Positions 34,851-44,058 of a stretch of DNA of 46,786 nucleotides are shown in pieces. Location: NCBI GenBank assembly GCA_024408075.1, contig JAKSVK010000001.1, positions 81,273 through 128,058 on the forward strand, read 5' to 3'. The translations under genes were made by a program, and so were the position numbers. Every line of letters begins with the position of its first letter. Positions within the stretch are counted from its first letter, which is position 1. The DNA comes from Bacilli bacterium. Lineage in GTDB: Bacteria > Bacillota_I > Bacilli_A > RFN20 > CAG-826. The notes below the pieces were generated by a model that worked only from the letters and a program-made list of their open reading frames with translations, ran no database searches and was not told the origin of the DNA.

Positions 34851-34876
34851 AAAAAACTCCCGCCAAAGCGAGAGTT
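34851..34876 (-). terminator. Intrinsic terminator of pnp
   Basis: AACTCTCGC, TTTG, GCGGGAGTT (9 bp with one G-T pair), then TTTTTT on the minus strand, 20 nt after the pnp stop. Confidence 0.9.
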
Positions 34877-34896
34877 TATTTAATTATTTTGCAAAA

Positions 34897-37095
34897 TTAT
34901 TTGCGGAATTTTCTTGGTCCTTTAACAGAACGGTCTGGACGAGCATTATGTTCCATTCTTGATGGTTCAACATAATTTTCAGGTTTTTCCATAAATTCTC
35001 TTGCTGAGACCTTAACTTTTCCGTGGTCATCAATTTCAGTAACACGAACTTTTAATGTATCACCAACTTTAACAACATCACTTGCTTTTTGGATGAATCC
35101 CCAACCTAAGCGAGAGACGTGGCAAAGTCCTTCAACATTACCGAAGAGTTTAACGAATGCGCCATAATCTTCAACACGTGTAACTTCACCGACAAATTCT
35201 TCACCAACTTTAGCTTCTCTAACAATGTTAAGAATGATTTCTTTTGCCTTGTTGATAACTTCTCTATCCATATGGTAAAGAGTAACTTGTCCGCTATCTT
35301 CAATATCAATCTTGATATTGTCACATTGAGCGATAATTTCATTAATGACTTTACCGCCAGTACCGATAACTTCTCTAATTTTGTCTTCTTCAATAAAGAA
35401 TGTATCCATTTTTGGAGCATATTTTCCAACATCTGGACGAGGTGCTGGGATAGCTTCTTTCATAACTTCACGAATCTTTGCACGAGCAACATTTGCTTGA
35501 GCTAAAGCTTCACGTAAAACTTCTTTTGTAACACCTTTGATTTTGATATCCATTTGAAGAGCAGTAATACCTTTTTCAGTACCTGCAACTTTAAAGTCCA
35601 TATCACCAAAGTGATCTTCTAAACCTTGAATATCGGTAAGAATTGTATATGGATGTTTTCCATCAAGAGGTCCACTTGAGATTAATCCCATAGCGATACC
35701 ACTAACAATTCCTTTAATTGGGACACCAGCAGCCATAAGTGACATACATGATGCACAAATACTTGCTTGAGAAGATGAACCGTTTGATTCAACAACTTCA
35801 GCAACTGTACGAATTGTATATGGGAATTCTTCAGCGCTAGGAATAACGTAAGATAAAGCTCTTTCACCAAGTGCTCCGTGACCAATTTCTCTACGGCCTG
35901 GAGAACCCATTCTTCCAACTTCACCAACTGAATAAGGTGGGAAGTTATAGTGATGCATCCAGTGACGAGTTTCTTCATCAGTCAAATTATCAATAATTTG
36001 TTCATCACTCTTTGCACCTAAAGTAGTAATAGAAATAACTTGAGTTTGTCCACGAGTAAACATAGCAGAACCATGAGTTCTTGGGAGTAAATCAACTTGA
36101 GCATTAAGTGGACGAATTTCATCAACTTTTCTGCCATCAGGTCTAATCTTTTCATCAGTAATCAATCTACGGACTTCTTTAGCAACTAATTTTTCAAGAG
36201 TTTCATTGACCATTGACATGGTTTTTTGATGTGTCTTTTCATCAGCATAAGTTCTTGTATCATAATCATTGATAATTTCGTTTTTGATTGCGTCAATTGC
36301 GTCTTGTCTTTCAAGTTTATCAAAGATAGAGATTGCTTTAACAAGTCTTTGTTCACTTCTTTCAGTAACATCTTTTTCAATAACTGGATCACAGACATAT
36401 AAATCAATATGACGTTTTTCTTTACCAATTTCCTTAATGATTTTTTCTTGCCATTCACAAAGTTTGACAATTGCTTTATGACCAAACATTAAGGCATCTA
36501 ACATATCTTCTTCACTAACTTCAGCAGCACCAGCTTCAACCATGTTGATTGCTTCTTTTGTACCAGCAACAGCTAAGTTAATATCAGAATTTGCTTTTTC
36601 TTCAACTGTTGGGTTAATAACGAATTTGCCATTAACTCTTCCAACATAAACACCAGCGATAGGACCATCAAATGGAATATCAGAAATACCTAAAGCTAAT
36701 GATGAACCAAGCATTGCAGTCATTTCTGGAGTGCAATCTTGATCAACTGACATAACAGTATTTACAATTTGGACTTCATTACGGAATCCTTCTGAGAACA
36801 TAGGTCTAATTGGACGGTCAATTAATCGAGCAGTTAAAGTAGCGTGTTCTCCAGCTCTACCTTCTCTTCTTAAAAATGAACCAGGAATCTTACCAATTGC
36901 ATATTGTTTTTCCTCATATCCCACAGTTAATGGGAAGAAATCTCCTTCCTTTGGTAAGTCACTAGCACATGCAGTGGAAAGAACTACAGTTTCGTTGAGT
37001 CTAACAAGAACAGCTCCGTCAGCTTGCTTTGCAATTTCTCCTGCTTCTACAACGAATTTCTTTCCTTCGAATTCTAATTCGAATACTTTTTTCAT
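34897..37095 (-). CDS. pnp: Polyribonucleotide nucleotidyltransferase (PNPase)
   Basis: Phosphorolytic 3'-5' exoribonuclease. 732 residues from the chosen start. Two RNase PH units (LLPRTHGSAMFTRGQTQVISITTLG begins the second), with catalytic-site MDFKVAGTEKGITALQMDIK; the KH domain contains IREVIGTGGKVINEI; the S1 domain starts GEEFVGEVTRVEDYGAFVKLFGNVEGLCHVS. The frame opens 9 codons earlier at 37122, but MKKVFELEFEGKKFVVEAG at 37095 is the conserved beginning; the ribosome site is weak (AGAAAGAAG). rpsO lies immediately upstream with a terminator between, whose leakage may co-express the two. Confidence 0.96.
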   Translation of the reverse strand: MKKVFELEFEGKKFVVEAGEIAKQADGAVLVRLNETVVLSTACASDLPKEGDFFPLTVGYEEKQYAIGKIPGSFLRREGRAGEHATLTARLIDRPIRPMFSEGFRNEVQIVNTVMSVDQDCTPEMTAMLGSSLALGISDIPFDGPIAGVYVGRVNGKFVINPTVEEKANSDINLAVAGTKEAINMVEAGAAEVSEEDMLDALMFGHKAIVKLCEWQEKIIKEIGKEKRHIDLYVCDPVIEKDVTERSEQRLVKAISIFDKLERQDAIDAIKNEIINDYDTRTYADEKTHQKTMSMVNETLEKLVAKEVRRLITDEKIRPDGRKVDEIRPLNAQVDLLPRTHGSAMFTRGQTQVISITTLGAKSDEQIIDNLTDEETRHWMHHYNFPPYSVGEVGRMGSPGRREIGHGALGERALSYVIPSAEEFPYTIRTVAEVVESNGSSSQASICASCMSLMAAGVPIKGIVSGIAMGLISSGPLDGKHPYTILTDIQGLEDHFGDMDFKVAGTEKGITALQMDIKIKGVTKEVLREALAQANVARAKIREVMKEAIPAPRPDVGKYAPKMDTFFIEEDKIREVIGTGGKVINEIIAQCDNIKIDIEDSGQVTLYHMDREVINKAKEIILNIVREAKVGEEFVGEVTRVEDYGAFVKLFGNVEGLCHVSRLGWGFIQKASDVVKVGDTLKVRVTEIDDHGKVKVSAREFMEKPENYVEPSRMEHNARPDRSVKGPRKFRK

Positions 37096-37151
37096 TTCGT
37101 TTTTCTTCTTTCTAAAAATCATAACGGAAATATCTTATCATAGATAAAAAT

Positions 37152-37176
37152 AAAAAGACACAAATTTTGTGTCTTT
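37152..37176 (-). terminator. Intrinsic terminator of rpsO
   Basis: AAAGACACAAA, one base, TTTGTGTCTTT, then TTATTTTTA on the minus strand; 11-bp arms, 26 nt after the rpsO stop. Confidence 0.88.
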
Positions 37177-37201
37177 ATTTAGTTATTTCTAACTTATACG
37201 A

Positions 37202-37471
37202 TTATTTTCTTAAACCGAGTGAAACGATAAGTTTTAAGTATCTATCACGATCAGTTCTAACTAAATAATCAAGTAAGCTTCTACGTTGTCCAACAAGAAT
37301 CATTAATCCACGTTTGCTAGCTGCATCTTTGTGGTTTTTCTTTAAATGTTCTGTAAGAGCGTTGATTTGTTCAGTTAATAATGCGATTTGAACTTCTGCA
37401 GAACCAGTGTCTTTTTCGTTCTTACCGTACTTCTTAACTAATTCAGCTTTCTTTTCTTTAGAAAGTGCCAT
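37202..37471 (-). CDS. rpsO: Small ribosomal subunit protein uS15
   Basis: An 89-residue protein that organises the central 16S domain. [57 protein letters not shown] is the family core. Strong ribosome site AGGAGG. It is preceded by a leader of about 100 nt with hairpin potential; S15 represses its own translation in several bacteria through unrelated leader structures. Confidence 0.97.
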   Translation of the reverse strand: MALSKEKKAELVKKYGKNEKDTGSAEVQIALLTEQINALTEHLKKNHKDAASKRGLMILVGQRRSLLDYLVRTDRDRYLKLIVSLGLRK

Positions 37472-37477
37472 GGTTTT

Positions 37478-37576
37478 TTCCTCCTATTTGTTTCTTAACT
37501 TAAGCCCGGAATATTCGTTGAGGATTCGAATTATCTAGAGATAAGTCGCAGTATGTATCTTAATATAAATAAATAT
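37478..37576 (-). promoter_or_regulatory. rpsO leader region with possible S15 autoregulatory structure
   Basis: The untranslated spacer after ribF. On the minus strand it holds TTATC-TCTA-GATAA and ATTCG-9 nt-CGAAT hairpins, then CCGGGCTTAAG before AGGAGG. No promoter is obvious. The length and the stacked stems would fit a protein-binding leader; this is inference. Confidence 0.35.
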
Positions 37577-38476
37577 TTATTTCAAAAGGTTTTTTGCTTT
37601 TTCTAAATCTTTTTCAAGTTGAGCTTTCAATTTATCGATATTATCGAATTTTTTAATTTCACGAATAAATTCAACAAACTCAACATCCATATATCGTCCA
37701 TATAAATCTTCATCTAAATCAAGAATATGAACTTCAATTATTGGATCATTAAGTTCCATAATAGTTGGATGAGTTGATACACATATCATTGCGCGATATC
37801 TTTTCTCCAACAAAGTTGCATAACCTATATAAACTCCAACTTTTGGTAAAACATATGGGAAATCTAACTCAAGATTTGCAGTTTTAAAACCGATTAATGC
37901 TCCGTTACCTTTTCCATGAGCAATAAGTCCATTAATTGTGTAATTTTGTGTCAAAAAATGAGCAGCTTCTTTAACATTTCCATCTCTGACTAAATCCCTA
38001 ATTGTGTGAGAAGAAATCTTTTTGCCGTTTTCAGTAATTTGATCAAATACTTTTACAGTAAAAAATTTAGATAAATATTCAGGTGTCCCTTCTGCATTAT
38101 GCCCAAATCTATAATCATCTCCGACAAAAATTGATTTTGGATTTATCTTCTTTAATATTTTATTAATAAATGAATCTTTATCCATTTCTAAGAGTTCTTT
38201 AGACATTCTTAAGACATAAAGATACTCTACTCCTAATTTTGAAAGTAGGTTATTTTTATCATACAGAGATGTTAAACAAGAATTAACTGTATTTTTTCCC
38301 AAAGCAAAGCTTGGAGGAACATCAAAAGTCATAACACCTGTGTGTCCTAATTTAACTGCTGAGGAAATAATTTTTCTGTGTCCAATATGAAGTCCATCAA
38401 AAAATCCTAAGCACAAATTAAGCTCACGATTTTCTTTTAAATTTATTTGTGAACATTCAATTTCAATTATTTCCAT
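37577..38476 (-). CDS. ribF: Bifunctional riboflavin kinase / FMN adenylyltransferase
   Basis: Makes FMN and FAD from riboflavin; 299 residues. The N-terminal nucleotidyltransferase has NLCLGFFDGLHIGHRKII (GxFDGxHxGH) and VGDDYRFGHNAEG, with ISSHTIRDLVRDGNVKEA; the C-terminal kinase contains GKGNGALIGFKTANLEL and GVYIGYATL. The start overlaps the truB stop by one base. It supplies FAD for the several flavoproteins in this window. Confidence 0.95.
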   Translation of the reverse strand: MEIIEIECSQINLKENRELNLCLGFFDGLHIGHRKIISSAVKLGHTGVMTFDVPPSFALGKNTVNSCLTSLYDKNNLLSKLGVEYLYVLRMSKELLEMDKDSFINKILKKINPKSIFVGDDYRFGHNAEGTPEYLSKFFTVKVFDQITENGKKISSHTIRDLVRDGNVKEAAHFLTQNYTINGLIAHGKGNGALIGFKTANLELDFPYVLPKVGVYIGYATLLEKRYRAMICVSTHPTIMELNDPIIEVHILDLDEDLYGRYMDVEFVEFIREIKKFDNIDKLKAQLEKDLEKAKNLLK

Positions 38477-39333
38477 TAAAATAATCCTCTTTGAAAAGCA
38501 AAGATATTTTCTTTTTCTTTAATATACATCGCAATTGGTTCTTTGTCTTTATTAACTATAAGTAAGTTCTTATTTTCACTTTGATGATTTATATTTTTAA
38601 TCTTACCGTTTTTAATTTCTTCTGCTTGTTTTTCATTAACAATTAATACATCAGCGCATTTAGATAAAACGTCATAAATAGGTAAAACATTTTCCTTGGT
38701 AAGTGAGTCTAATTTAACAGAATCTTCTATAGCAAAACTGCCAATTTTTGTCCTTACTAATTTTTCTAAAAACCCTGCAGTTCCTAACTTTTTTGCAATT
38801 TCTGCAGCCAAAACGCGAATATATGTTCCTCGATTAACAACTGCCTCAAAAGTAATTGAGTCATCAGTAAACGAGATCAAATTTAGAGTAAAAATCGTTT
38901 GTTTTCTTTTTGGTAGTTCGACCTCTTGTCCAGAGTGAGCATACTCATATAAACGTTTTCCATTTACATGTACCGCACTAGTAATTGGAATCGTTTGAGT
39001 AATTTCTCCAACAAAAGAATTTAAGGCTTTAACAATTTGTTTTTCATTCAATTTTGGTATTGGCTTATTTTCTATAACTTTACCGGTACAATCAAGCGTG
39101 TCAGTTGTTTGACCTAACTTCAAAGTTGCCACATAAGTTTTATTTGTTTCATCAATAAACGCTCCTGCTTTAGTGGCTTTATTAACGCATGCAATTAAAA
39201 GTCCTTCCGCAAACGGATCAAGCGTTCCAATATGTCCAACTTTCTTTTCTCCTAACAAAAAAGAAACTCGATTACAAACTTTTCGACTTGTAATTCCAGC
39301 TTCTTTATTGATTAGAATGAATCCATTTATCAT
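38476..39333 (-). CDS. truB: tRNA pseudouridine-55 synthase
   Basis: Converts U55 to pseudouridine in the T-loop of all tRNAs; 285 residues. ILINKEAGITSRKVCNRV, then KVGHIGTLDPFAEGLLIACVNKATK with the catalytic Asp39, then YVATLKLGQTTDTLDCTG and the GTYIRVLAAEIAKKLGT segment. It lies between rbfA (19 nt upstream) and ribF, the classic order. No ribosome site is visible before ATG 39333. Confidence 0.95.
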   Translation of the reverse strand: MINGFILINKEAGITSRKVCNRVSFLLGEKKVGHIGTLDPFAEGLLIACVNKATKAGAFIDETNKTYVATLKLGQTTDTLDCTGKVIENKPIPKLNEKQIVKALNSFVGEITQTIPITSAVHVNGKRLYEYAHSGQEVELPKRKQTIFTLNLISFTDDSITFEAVVNRGTYIRVLAAEIAKKLGTAGFLEKLVRTKIGSFAIEDSVKLDSLTKENVLPIYDVLSKCADVLIVNEKQAEEIKNGKIKNINHQSENKNLLIVNKDKEPIAMYIKEKENIFAFQRGLF

Positions 39334-39352
39334 GTAAATAATAGGTTAACAA

Positions 39353-39679
39353 CTATTTTTTAAGTAATTCATCAATTCGTTGCTCAACTTTATATCCTTC
39401 ATCAAGTACGAATGATATTTCTGGTACTCTACGAGTATCTAATTTTTTAGCAAGTTCGCTACGGATAAATCCTTTAGCTTTATTTAATACTTCAAATGAT
39501 GGTTTTGCTTCTTCTTCTTTTATAAAAGAAACATAGACTTTAACATAGGAAAAATCGCTTGAAACTTTAACTTCAGGAATCGAAACAAATCCTAATTTAG
39601 GATCTTTAATTTGAAATTGAATGATTTCAGCTACGTTTTTACGTATTACAGATGCGATTCTTTCACCACGATTAGCCAT
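39353..39679 (-). CDS. rbfA: Ribosome-binding factor A
   Basis: A 108-residue KH-like 30S maturation factor. RIASVIRKNVAEIIQFQIKDPKLGFVSIPEVKVSSDFSYVKVYVSF and RSELAKKLDTRRVPEISFVLDE are typical. Its start overlaps the infB stop by one base. Confidence 0.95.
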   Translation of the reverse strand: MANRGERIASVIRKNVAEIIQFQIKDPKLGFVSIPEVKVSSDFSYVKVYVSFIKEEEAKPSFEVLNKAKGFIRSELAKKLDTRRVPEISFVLDEGYKVEQRIDELLKK

Positions 39680-41508
39680 TATTTCATCTCCACCATTTCA
39701 TATCCTTCAATAATGTCGCCTTCTTTGATATCGTTGTAATTTTCAATTAACATGCCACATTCAAATCCAGCTTTTACTTCTTTTGCTAAATCTTTTCCTC
39801 TTTGTAAAGAGGCAAGCTTTCCTGTATAAACAACAACACCAGCTCTAATTAATCTAACTGGTTGTTCGTTTTTCATTACTCCATCAGTAACCATACATCC
39901 AGCAACTGTTCCTACTGAAGAAACTTTAAATAATTTTCTAATTTCAGCTTGTCCAGTAATTTGTTCAGTAAGTTCTTTCTTAAGCATACCTTTCATTGCT
40001 GCTTCAATTTCTTCAAGAAGAGCATAAATAATGTTATGGAGTCTTATTTCAACTTTTTCTTCTTCAGCTTTAGCTCTTGTTCTTGCATCAGGTCTTACAT
40101 TAAAGCCATAAATAATAGCTTTAGAAGCACTTGCAAGTAAGACATCACTTTCAGTGATTGCTCCACTAGTTGCTCTAATAACATTAAGTTTAACTTTATC
40201 ACTATTAAGTTTTTCTAATGAACCTTTAACAGCTTCAGCACTACCAGTAGAATCAGCTTTTACAATAATGTTTAATGTTTGAACATCACCATTGTTAGCA
40301 AGATTAAATAAATCTTCTAGGCTTGCTGCACTTGATTTATTCTTTTCTTTTGCTTCTTTAATTTGTTTACGTTTTAAAGCAATTTCACGAGCTTCGCTTT
40401 CATCAGAGAATGCCATAAAGCGGTCTCCAGCAGCAGGAACTTCAGCTAAACCGATAACAGAAACAGGAGTAGATGGAGTTGCTATAGAAACTGTCTTTTT
40501 AAACTCATTAGTCATTCTACGAGCTTTTCCGTATGATGTACCAACAACTAAGAAGTCGCCTTCTTTAAGTGTTCCGTTTTGAACAAGTAAAGTAGCTTTT
40601 GGACCTTCATTGCGATCAAGAGAAGCCTCTAAAACAGTACCTAAAGCATATCGGTCTGGATTTGCTTTAAGTTCTTTCATTTCACTAACTAAAAGAATTG
40701 CTTCAAGTAAGCCATCGATGTTAGTTTTCTGCTTAGCAGAAATCTCAACACAAATATTCTCTCCGCCAAATTCTTCAACAATAATATCATGTTGCATTAA
40801 TTCGGTTTTAACTCTACTAGGATCTGCTCCTGGTTTATCAATTTTATTAATAGCAACAATAATAGGTACATTTGCGCTCTTAGCATGGTCAATTGCTTCA
40901 ATAGTTTGAGGCATAACACCATCATCAGCAGCAACAATTAATACAACAACATCAGTAACAGAAGCACCTCTACTTCTCATTTCAGTGAATGCTTCATGCC
41001 CTGGAGTGTCGATAAAAGTAATCTTTTGTCCTTTAATTTCTTTTTGATAAGCACCGATTTCTTGAGAAATACCACCAGCTTCACCAGCAACTAAGTTTGA
41101 ATTACGAATAGAGTCAATTAAAGTAGTTTTACCATGGTCAACATGTCCCATAATTGTAACTACTGGTGGACGAGATTTAAGTTTTGAAGGATCATCATGA
41201 ATTTCAACATCTTCAAAATTTTCAGCTGCAACGATATTCTTTTTCTTAAAATCATATCCAAACTGTAAACACACTAAACCAATTAATTCATCATCCAAAA
41301 TAGTATTAATGGTAATCATTTTTCCTTGAAGGAAAAGAAATTTAATAATGTCACTAGGTTGAACATTTAAGCTTTTAGCTAATTCGCCAGTAGAAATAGC
41401 ACCAGTATAAATAAATACTGCATCTTTTATTTTTGCTGTTGTTTTTGATGCGCTAACTTTTGTTGAAACATTAGTTTCACGATCATTTTCATATCTATTT
41501 TTTCCCAT
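39679..41508 (-). CDS. infB: Translation initiation factor IF-2
   Basis: GTPase that brings fMet-tRNA to the 30S subunit. 609 residues, a short form with a reduced N-terminal region. After the IF2-N-like segment ([22 protein letters not shown]) comes [20 protein letters not shown] (G1), [10 protein letters not shown] (switch), DTPGHEAF (G3), NKIDKPGAD (G4) and [11 protein letters not shown] (G5), then domains II-IV with [14 protein letters not shown] and the fMet-tRNA-binding C-terminal domain ([20 protein letters not shown]). Ribosome site GAAGGAAGG. Operon with rnpM, nusA and rimP upstream. Confidence 0.97.
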   Translation of the reverse strand: MGKNRYENDRETNVSTKVSASKTTAKIKDAVFIYTGAISTGELAKSLNVQPSDIIKFLFLQGKMITINTILDDELIGLVCLQFGYDFKKKNIVAAENFEDVEIHDDPSKLKSRPPVVTIMGHVDHGKTTLIDSIRNSNLVAGEAGGISQEIGAYQKEIKGQKITFIDTPGHEAFTEMRSRGASVTDVVVLIVAADDGVMPQTIEAIDHAKSANVPIIVAINKIDKPGADPSRVKTELMQHDIIVEEFGGENICVEISAKQKTNIDGLLEAILLVSEMKELKANPDRYALGTVLEASLDRNEGPKATLLVQNGTLKEGDFLVVGTSYGKARRMTNEFKKTVSIATPSTPVSVIGLAEVPAAGDRFMAFSDESEAREIALKRKQIKEAKEKNKSSAASLEDLFNLANNGDVQTLNIIVKADSTGSAEAVKGSLEKLNSDKVKLNVIRATSGAITESDVLLASASKAIIYGFNVRPDARTRAKAEEEKVEIRLHNIIYALLEEIEAAMKGMLKKELTEQITGQAEIRKLFKVSSVGTVAGCMVTDGVMKNEQPVRLIRAGVVVYTGKLASLQRGKDLAKEVKAGFECGMLIENYNDIKEGDIIEGYEMVEMK

Positions 41509-41512
41509 ATCA

Positions 41513-41782
41513 TTACCTTCCTTCTTTACTCAATGCTTGTATCAATTCAATATAAATTGATTCATCAACGTTACATCGAAGCGCTTTAGATAAGGAGTGT
41601 CTCTTAAACGCTTCTTTGATAGTTGCTAAATCTTTTTTAATATAGACTCCTCTTCCTTTAATATTTTGATTATAATCAAAATAAATAGAGTTATTTGTTT
41701 TTACTACGCGAAACATATTTTCTCTTAATATTTTTTCACGTGTAACAACACATATACGATAAACAGGAGTCTTTTTATTCAT
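41513..41782 (-). CDS. rnpM: YlxR/RnpM family RNA-binding protein (DUF448)
   Basis: An 89-residue basic protein; PVYRICVVTREKI, NMFRVVK and GRGVYI are the DUF448 signature. In Bacillus this protein binds RNase P RNA and modulates its activity (RnpM). It lies between nusA (5 nt) and infB (4 nt). The YlxQ (L7Ae-like) gene usually found beside it is missing here. Confidence 0.9.
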   Translation of the reverse strand: MNKKTPVYRICVVTREKILRENMFRVVKTNNSIYFDYNQNIKGRGVYIKKDLATIKEAFKRHSLSKALRCNVDESIYIELIQALSKEGR

Positions 41783-41787
41783 AAATT

Positions 41788-43473
41788 CTATTTATCGTAG
41801 TAATCGTCGTAATCGTCGTAATCAATATCGTCTTCTTCGATTTCTTCTTCCTCAGCCTCTTTGTCTTCTTCTTCCATAGCTTTGAGTTCTTCTTCAGTAT
41901 AGATAGACATACGTGGACCTTCGGTCTTAACGACAGATTCTTCGCTTTCTTTAGTTTCTTCTTTTTTCTTTGATTTTTGTTTAGAAGATTTTTCACTCTT
42001 TTCTTTAGAAATACTTGATTCAAGTTGTTTTTCTAAGTCTTCAAGAGTAGTTGTAGTCTTAACAGATTTAGCTTCTTTAGTTTGAACTGGTGTTTCTTCT
42101 TTTGGAGTTTCTGCTACTCTAGTAGCAGCAACTTCTTCTTTAGTTTCAACTGCTTCTTCAGCATTAATTTCTACTGGAGCAACACTAATTTCTTCTTTTT
42201 CAACTTGATCAGTTAATGATTCTTCTAAATCAGTTGTAACTTCATCATCATATTTTCTAGCTTGTGGAGCAACATAACCTTCTGGTAATCCAGGAAGTGG
42301 AGTTGCATTACTTGCTGCAAGCATAGCTTCTCTTTGTTTTTCAGCAATACGAGTAGCTTTGTTTTCAAGTTCTTTTGCACTAGCTTCTTCATAAGTTACA
42401 TATGTAACTCCATCGTTAAGGCTGTCGGATTCGATCTTAACATCAATATGATATCCAGTTAATTTGACTGCTAAACGAACATTGACACCTTTTTTACCAA
42501 TAGCTAATGATAATGAATCATCTTTAACTACAACTGTTGCAGTTTTCTTTTCTTCATCAAAGTTAATTCCTATTACATGGGCTGGTTTAAGAGCATCCAT
42601 AATAAACAATTCTTGATTGTCAGAATAGGAAATAATATCAATCTTTTCTTTTTGAGCACCATTGCCAAGTTGAGAAACGACTTTTTGAATTCTACTACCA
42701 TTTGGACCAATACAGCTTCCAGCTGGGTCAACGTTTGGATCAGCGCTATAAACAGCGACTTTGCTTCTTTCTCCACCTTCACGAGCAATACTCTTAATAA
42801 CAATAGTACCGTCATAAATATCATGGATTTCTTCAGTCATTAATAACTTTAAAAAGCCTTCTCCAGCACGAGTAAGAACGATTCTTGCTCCTTTTGGACC
42901 AGTTTCAACATTATCAACATAAACCTTAATTGGTTCTCCGATAACGAATCTTTCTTCTTTAATAAGGTCTTTTTTAGGCATATAAATGCTTGAGTGACCA
43001 ACATTAATCATTGCACCATGTTCATCAAAAGATTCAACTTTACCTGTAATCATGGTTCCAATTTTGTCTTTAAATTGGTCATAAAGAATTGCTTTTTCTA
43101 CTTCAACAAATTTTTGATGTAAAACAGATTTAATAGATAAAACAATTGCTTTTCTAAGGCTTTGAATATCTGCAGGAATACGATAATCATCTCCAGCTTT
43201 GTATTTTCCGCCTTTTTCATTTGCGTCTTCGACAGAGATTTCTAATAAATCATCTTCGACTTCTTTGACCACTTTCTTGATTTGGCACATTTCAATGATG
43301 CCTTTTTCGGTGTCGATGTTAACTTCAACCATTGCATCATCTCCACCAATGTCTCTCTTGAAGCCTCTGGTCATTGCTTCTTTTAAAGCTTCCAAGACAG
43401 TTTCTCTGCTGATACCTTTAGCTACTTCAATTTGTTCAATTGCAGCATTAAGTTCAGTTACGTTAATAGCCAT
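41788..43473 (-). CDS. nusA: Transcription termination/antitermination factor NusA
   Basis: A 561-residue RNA polymerase-associated factor. The N-terminal domain is LNAAIEQIEVAKGISRETVLEALKEAMTRGFKRD; the S1 domain GTMITGKVESFDEHGAMINVGHSSIYMPKKDLI; then KH1 (SIAREGGERSKVAVYSADPNVDPAGSCIGPNGSRIQKVVSQLGNGAQKEKIDII) and KH2 (LSLAIGKKGVNVRLAVKLTGYHIDVKIES). The last 150 residues are a long low-complexity acidic extension (many Glu, Lys, Ser, ending DDIDYDDYDDYYDK), unusual for Bacilli NusA, which normally ends after KH2. Ribosome site AAGGAG. Confidence 0.96.
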   Translation of the reverse strand: MAINVTELNAAIEQIEVAKGISRETVLEALKEAMTRGFKRDIGGDDAMVEVNIDTEKGIIEMCQIKKVVKEVEDDLLEISVEDANEKGGKYKAGDDYRIPADIQSLRKAIVLSIKSVLHQKFVEVEKAILYDQFKDKIGTMITGKVESFDEHGAMINVGHSSIYMPKKDLIKEERFVIGEPIKVYVDNVETGPKGARIVLTRAGEGFLKLLMTEEIHDIYDGTIVIKSIAREGGERSKVAVYSADPNVDPAGSCIGPNGSRIQKVVSQLGNGAQKEKIDIISYSDNQELFIMDALKPAHVIGINFDEEKKTATVVVKDDSLSLAIGKKGVNVRLAVKLTGYHIDVKIESDSLNDGVTYVTYEEASAKELENKATRIAEKQREAMLAASNATPLPGLPEGYVAPQARKYDDEVTTDLEESLTDQVEKEEISVAPVEINAEEAVETKEEVAATRVAETPKEETPVQTKEAKSVKTTTTLEDLEKQLESSISKEKSEKSSKQKSKKKEETKESEESVVKTEGPRMSIYTEEELKAMEEEDKEAEEEEIEEDDIDYDDYDDYYDK

Positions 43474-43486
43474 AAATAATTACTCC

Positions 43487-43945
43487 TTAAAATTTAATTG
43501 CTAAACGAATTTTTGATATATTACAAAGTAATATATTAACTTTTTTAACTCTGGTTTTAATTCGATATGATAAGACCATTGAATCTTTATTAACTTCTTC
43601 GATTGTTCCTTCTAAGATGTTTTCTCCATCAACAGGATTAATTAAACGAACGTTAACAAAAGAAGAAACATAATTACTTAATTGATCCACTCTCAAAGGT
43701 TTTTCTGCACCTAAAGAAGAAACATCCAAGGTATATTGTTCATTTCCTTGATCAATTTCATCTAAATATGAAGAAAGAGTTTCAGAGACTTTAGAAATAC
43801 AGTTTAAATCAATAGGTTCAACTCTATCGATAACTACATACAAAAATAAGTTTTTGTTTTCTTTCTTAGAAGTTAAAGAATAAAGTTCAAATCCTAATTC
43901 ATTGACCTTCTTTTCTAACAATGGTTTTAAGTAATTAATGTCCAT
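43487..43945 (-). CDS. rimP: Ribosome maturation factor RimP
   Basis: A 152-residue 30S assembly factor. LEKKVNELGFELYSLTSKKENKNLFLYVVIDRVEPIDLNCISKVSETLSSYLDE is the N-terminal domain and LDVSSLGAEKPL the linker motif (usually VSSPGxxRPL). The frame opens 13 codons earlier at 43984, but those lie in a leader hairpin; ATG 43945 is preceded by AAAGGAGATATTG. First gene of the rimP-nusA-rnpM-infB-rbfA-truB-ribF operon. Confidence 0.94.
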   Translation of the reverse strand: MDINYLKPLLEKKVNELGFELYSLTSKKENKNLFLYVVIDRVEPIDLNCISKVSETLSSYLDEIDQGNEQYTLDVSSLGAEKPLRVDQLSNYVSSFVNVRLINPVDGENILEGTIEEVNKDSMVLSYRIKTRVKKVNILLCNISKIRLAIKF

Positions 43946-43957
43946 CAATATCTCCTT

Positions 43958-43988
43958 TAAAAACAAAGAGTGGCACCCGGCCACTCTT
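43958..43988 (-). terminator. Attenuator-like terminator in the rimP-nusA leader
   Basis: On the minus strand AAGAGTGGC, CGGGT, GCCACTCTT (9 perfect pairs), then TGTTTTT, ending directly at the rimP ribosome site. It lies downstream of the predicted operon promoter, so it is a leader element. NusA-dependent leader termination is known to autoregulate the equivalent operon in Bacillus. Confidence 0.72.
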
Positions 43989-44000
43989 GTTCAGAGCATC

Positions 44001-44018
44001 GCATTTCTCGCGAAATGC
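44001..44018 (-). ncRNA. First hairpin of the rimP-nusA leader RNA
   Basis: GCATTTC, GCGA, GAAATGC on the minus strand: 7 perfect pairs with a GCGA (GNRA-type) tetraloop. It begins at the predicted transcription start, so the mRNA would begin with this stem. Confidence 0.5.
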
Positions 44019-44024
44019 AGTATT

Positions 44025-44053
44025 AATATATTATTAATTAAGGATATATGCAA
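44025..44053 (-). promoter_or_regulatory. Predicted promoter of the rimP-nusA-infB operon
   Basis: TTGCAT (44048-44053), 17 nt, TATATT (44025-44030) on the minus strand; 3 of 6 and 5 of 6 matches. Start expected near 44018, giving a leader of about 73 nt with two hairpins. Confidence 0.5.
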
Positions 44054-44058
44054 GAGTT

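Noticed and set aside
35119-35505. 128-codon open frame on the plus strand inside pnp
   Set aside because: It lies entirely antisense to the conserved KH/S1 region of PNPase, has low-complexity Asn/Phe content and no ribosome site; a shadow frame.
37515-37545. tRNA T-arm-like GGATTCGAATT in the rpsO leader
   Set aside because: The flanking five bases do not pair, and no acceptor, D or anticodon arm can be placed around it.
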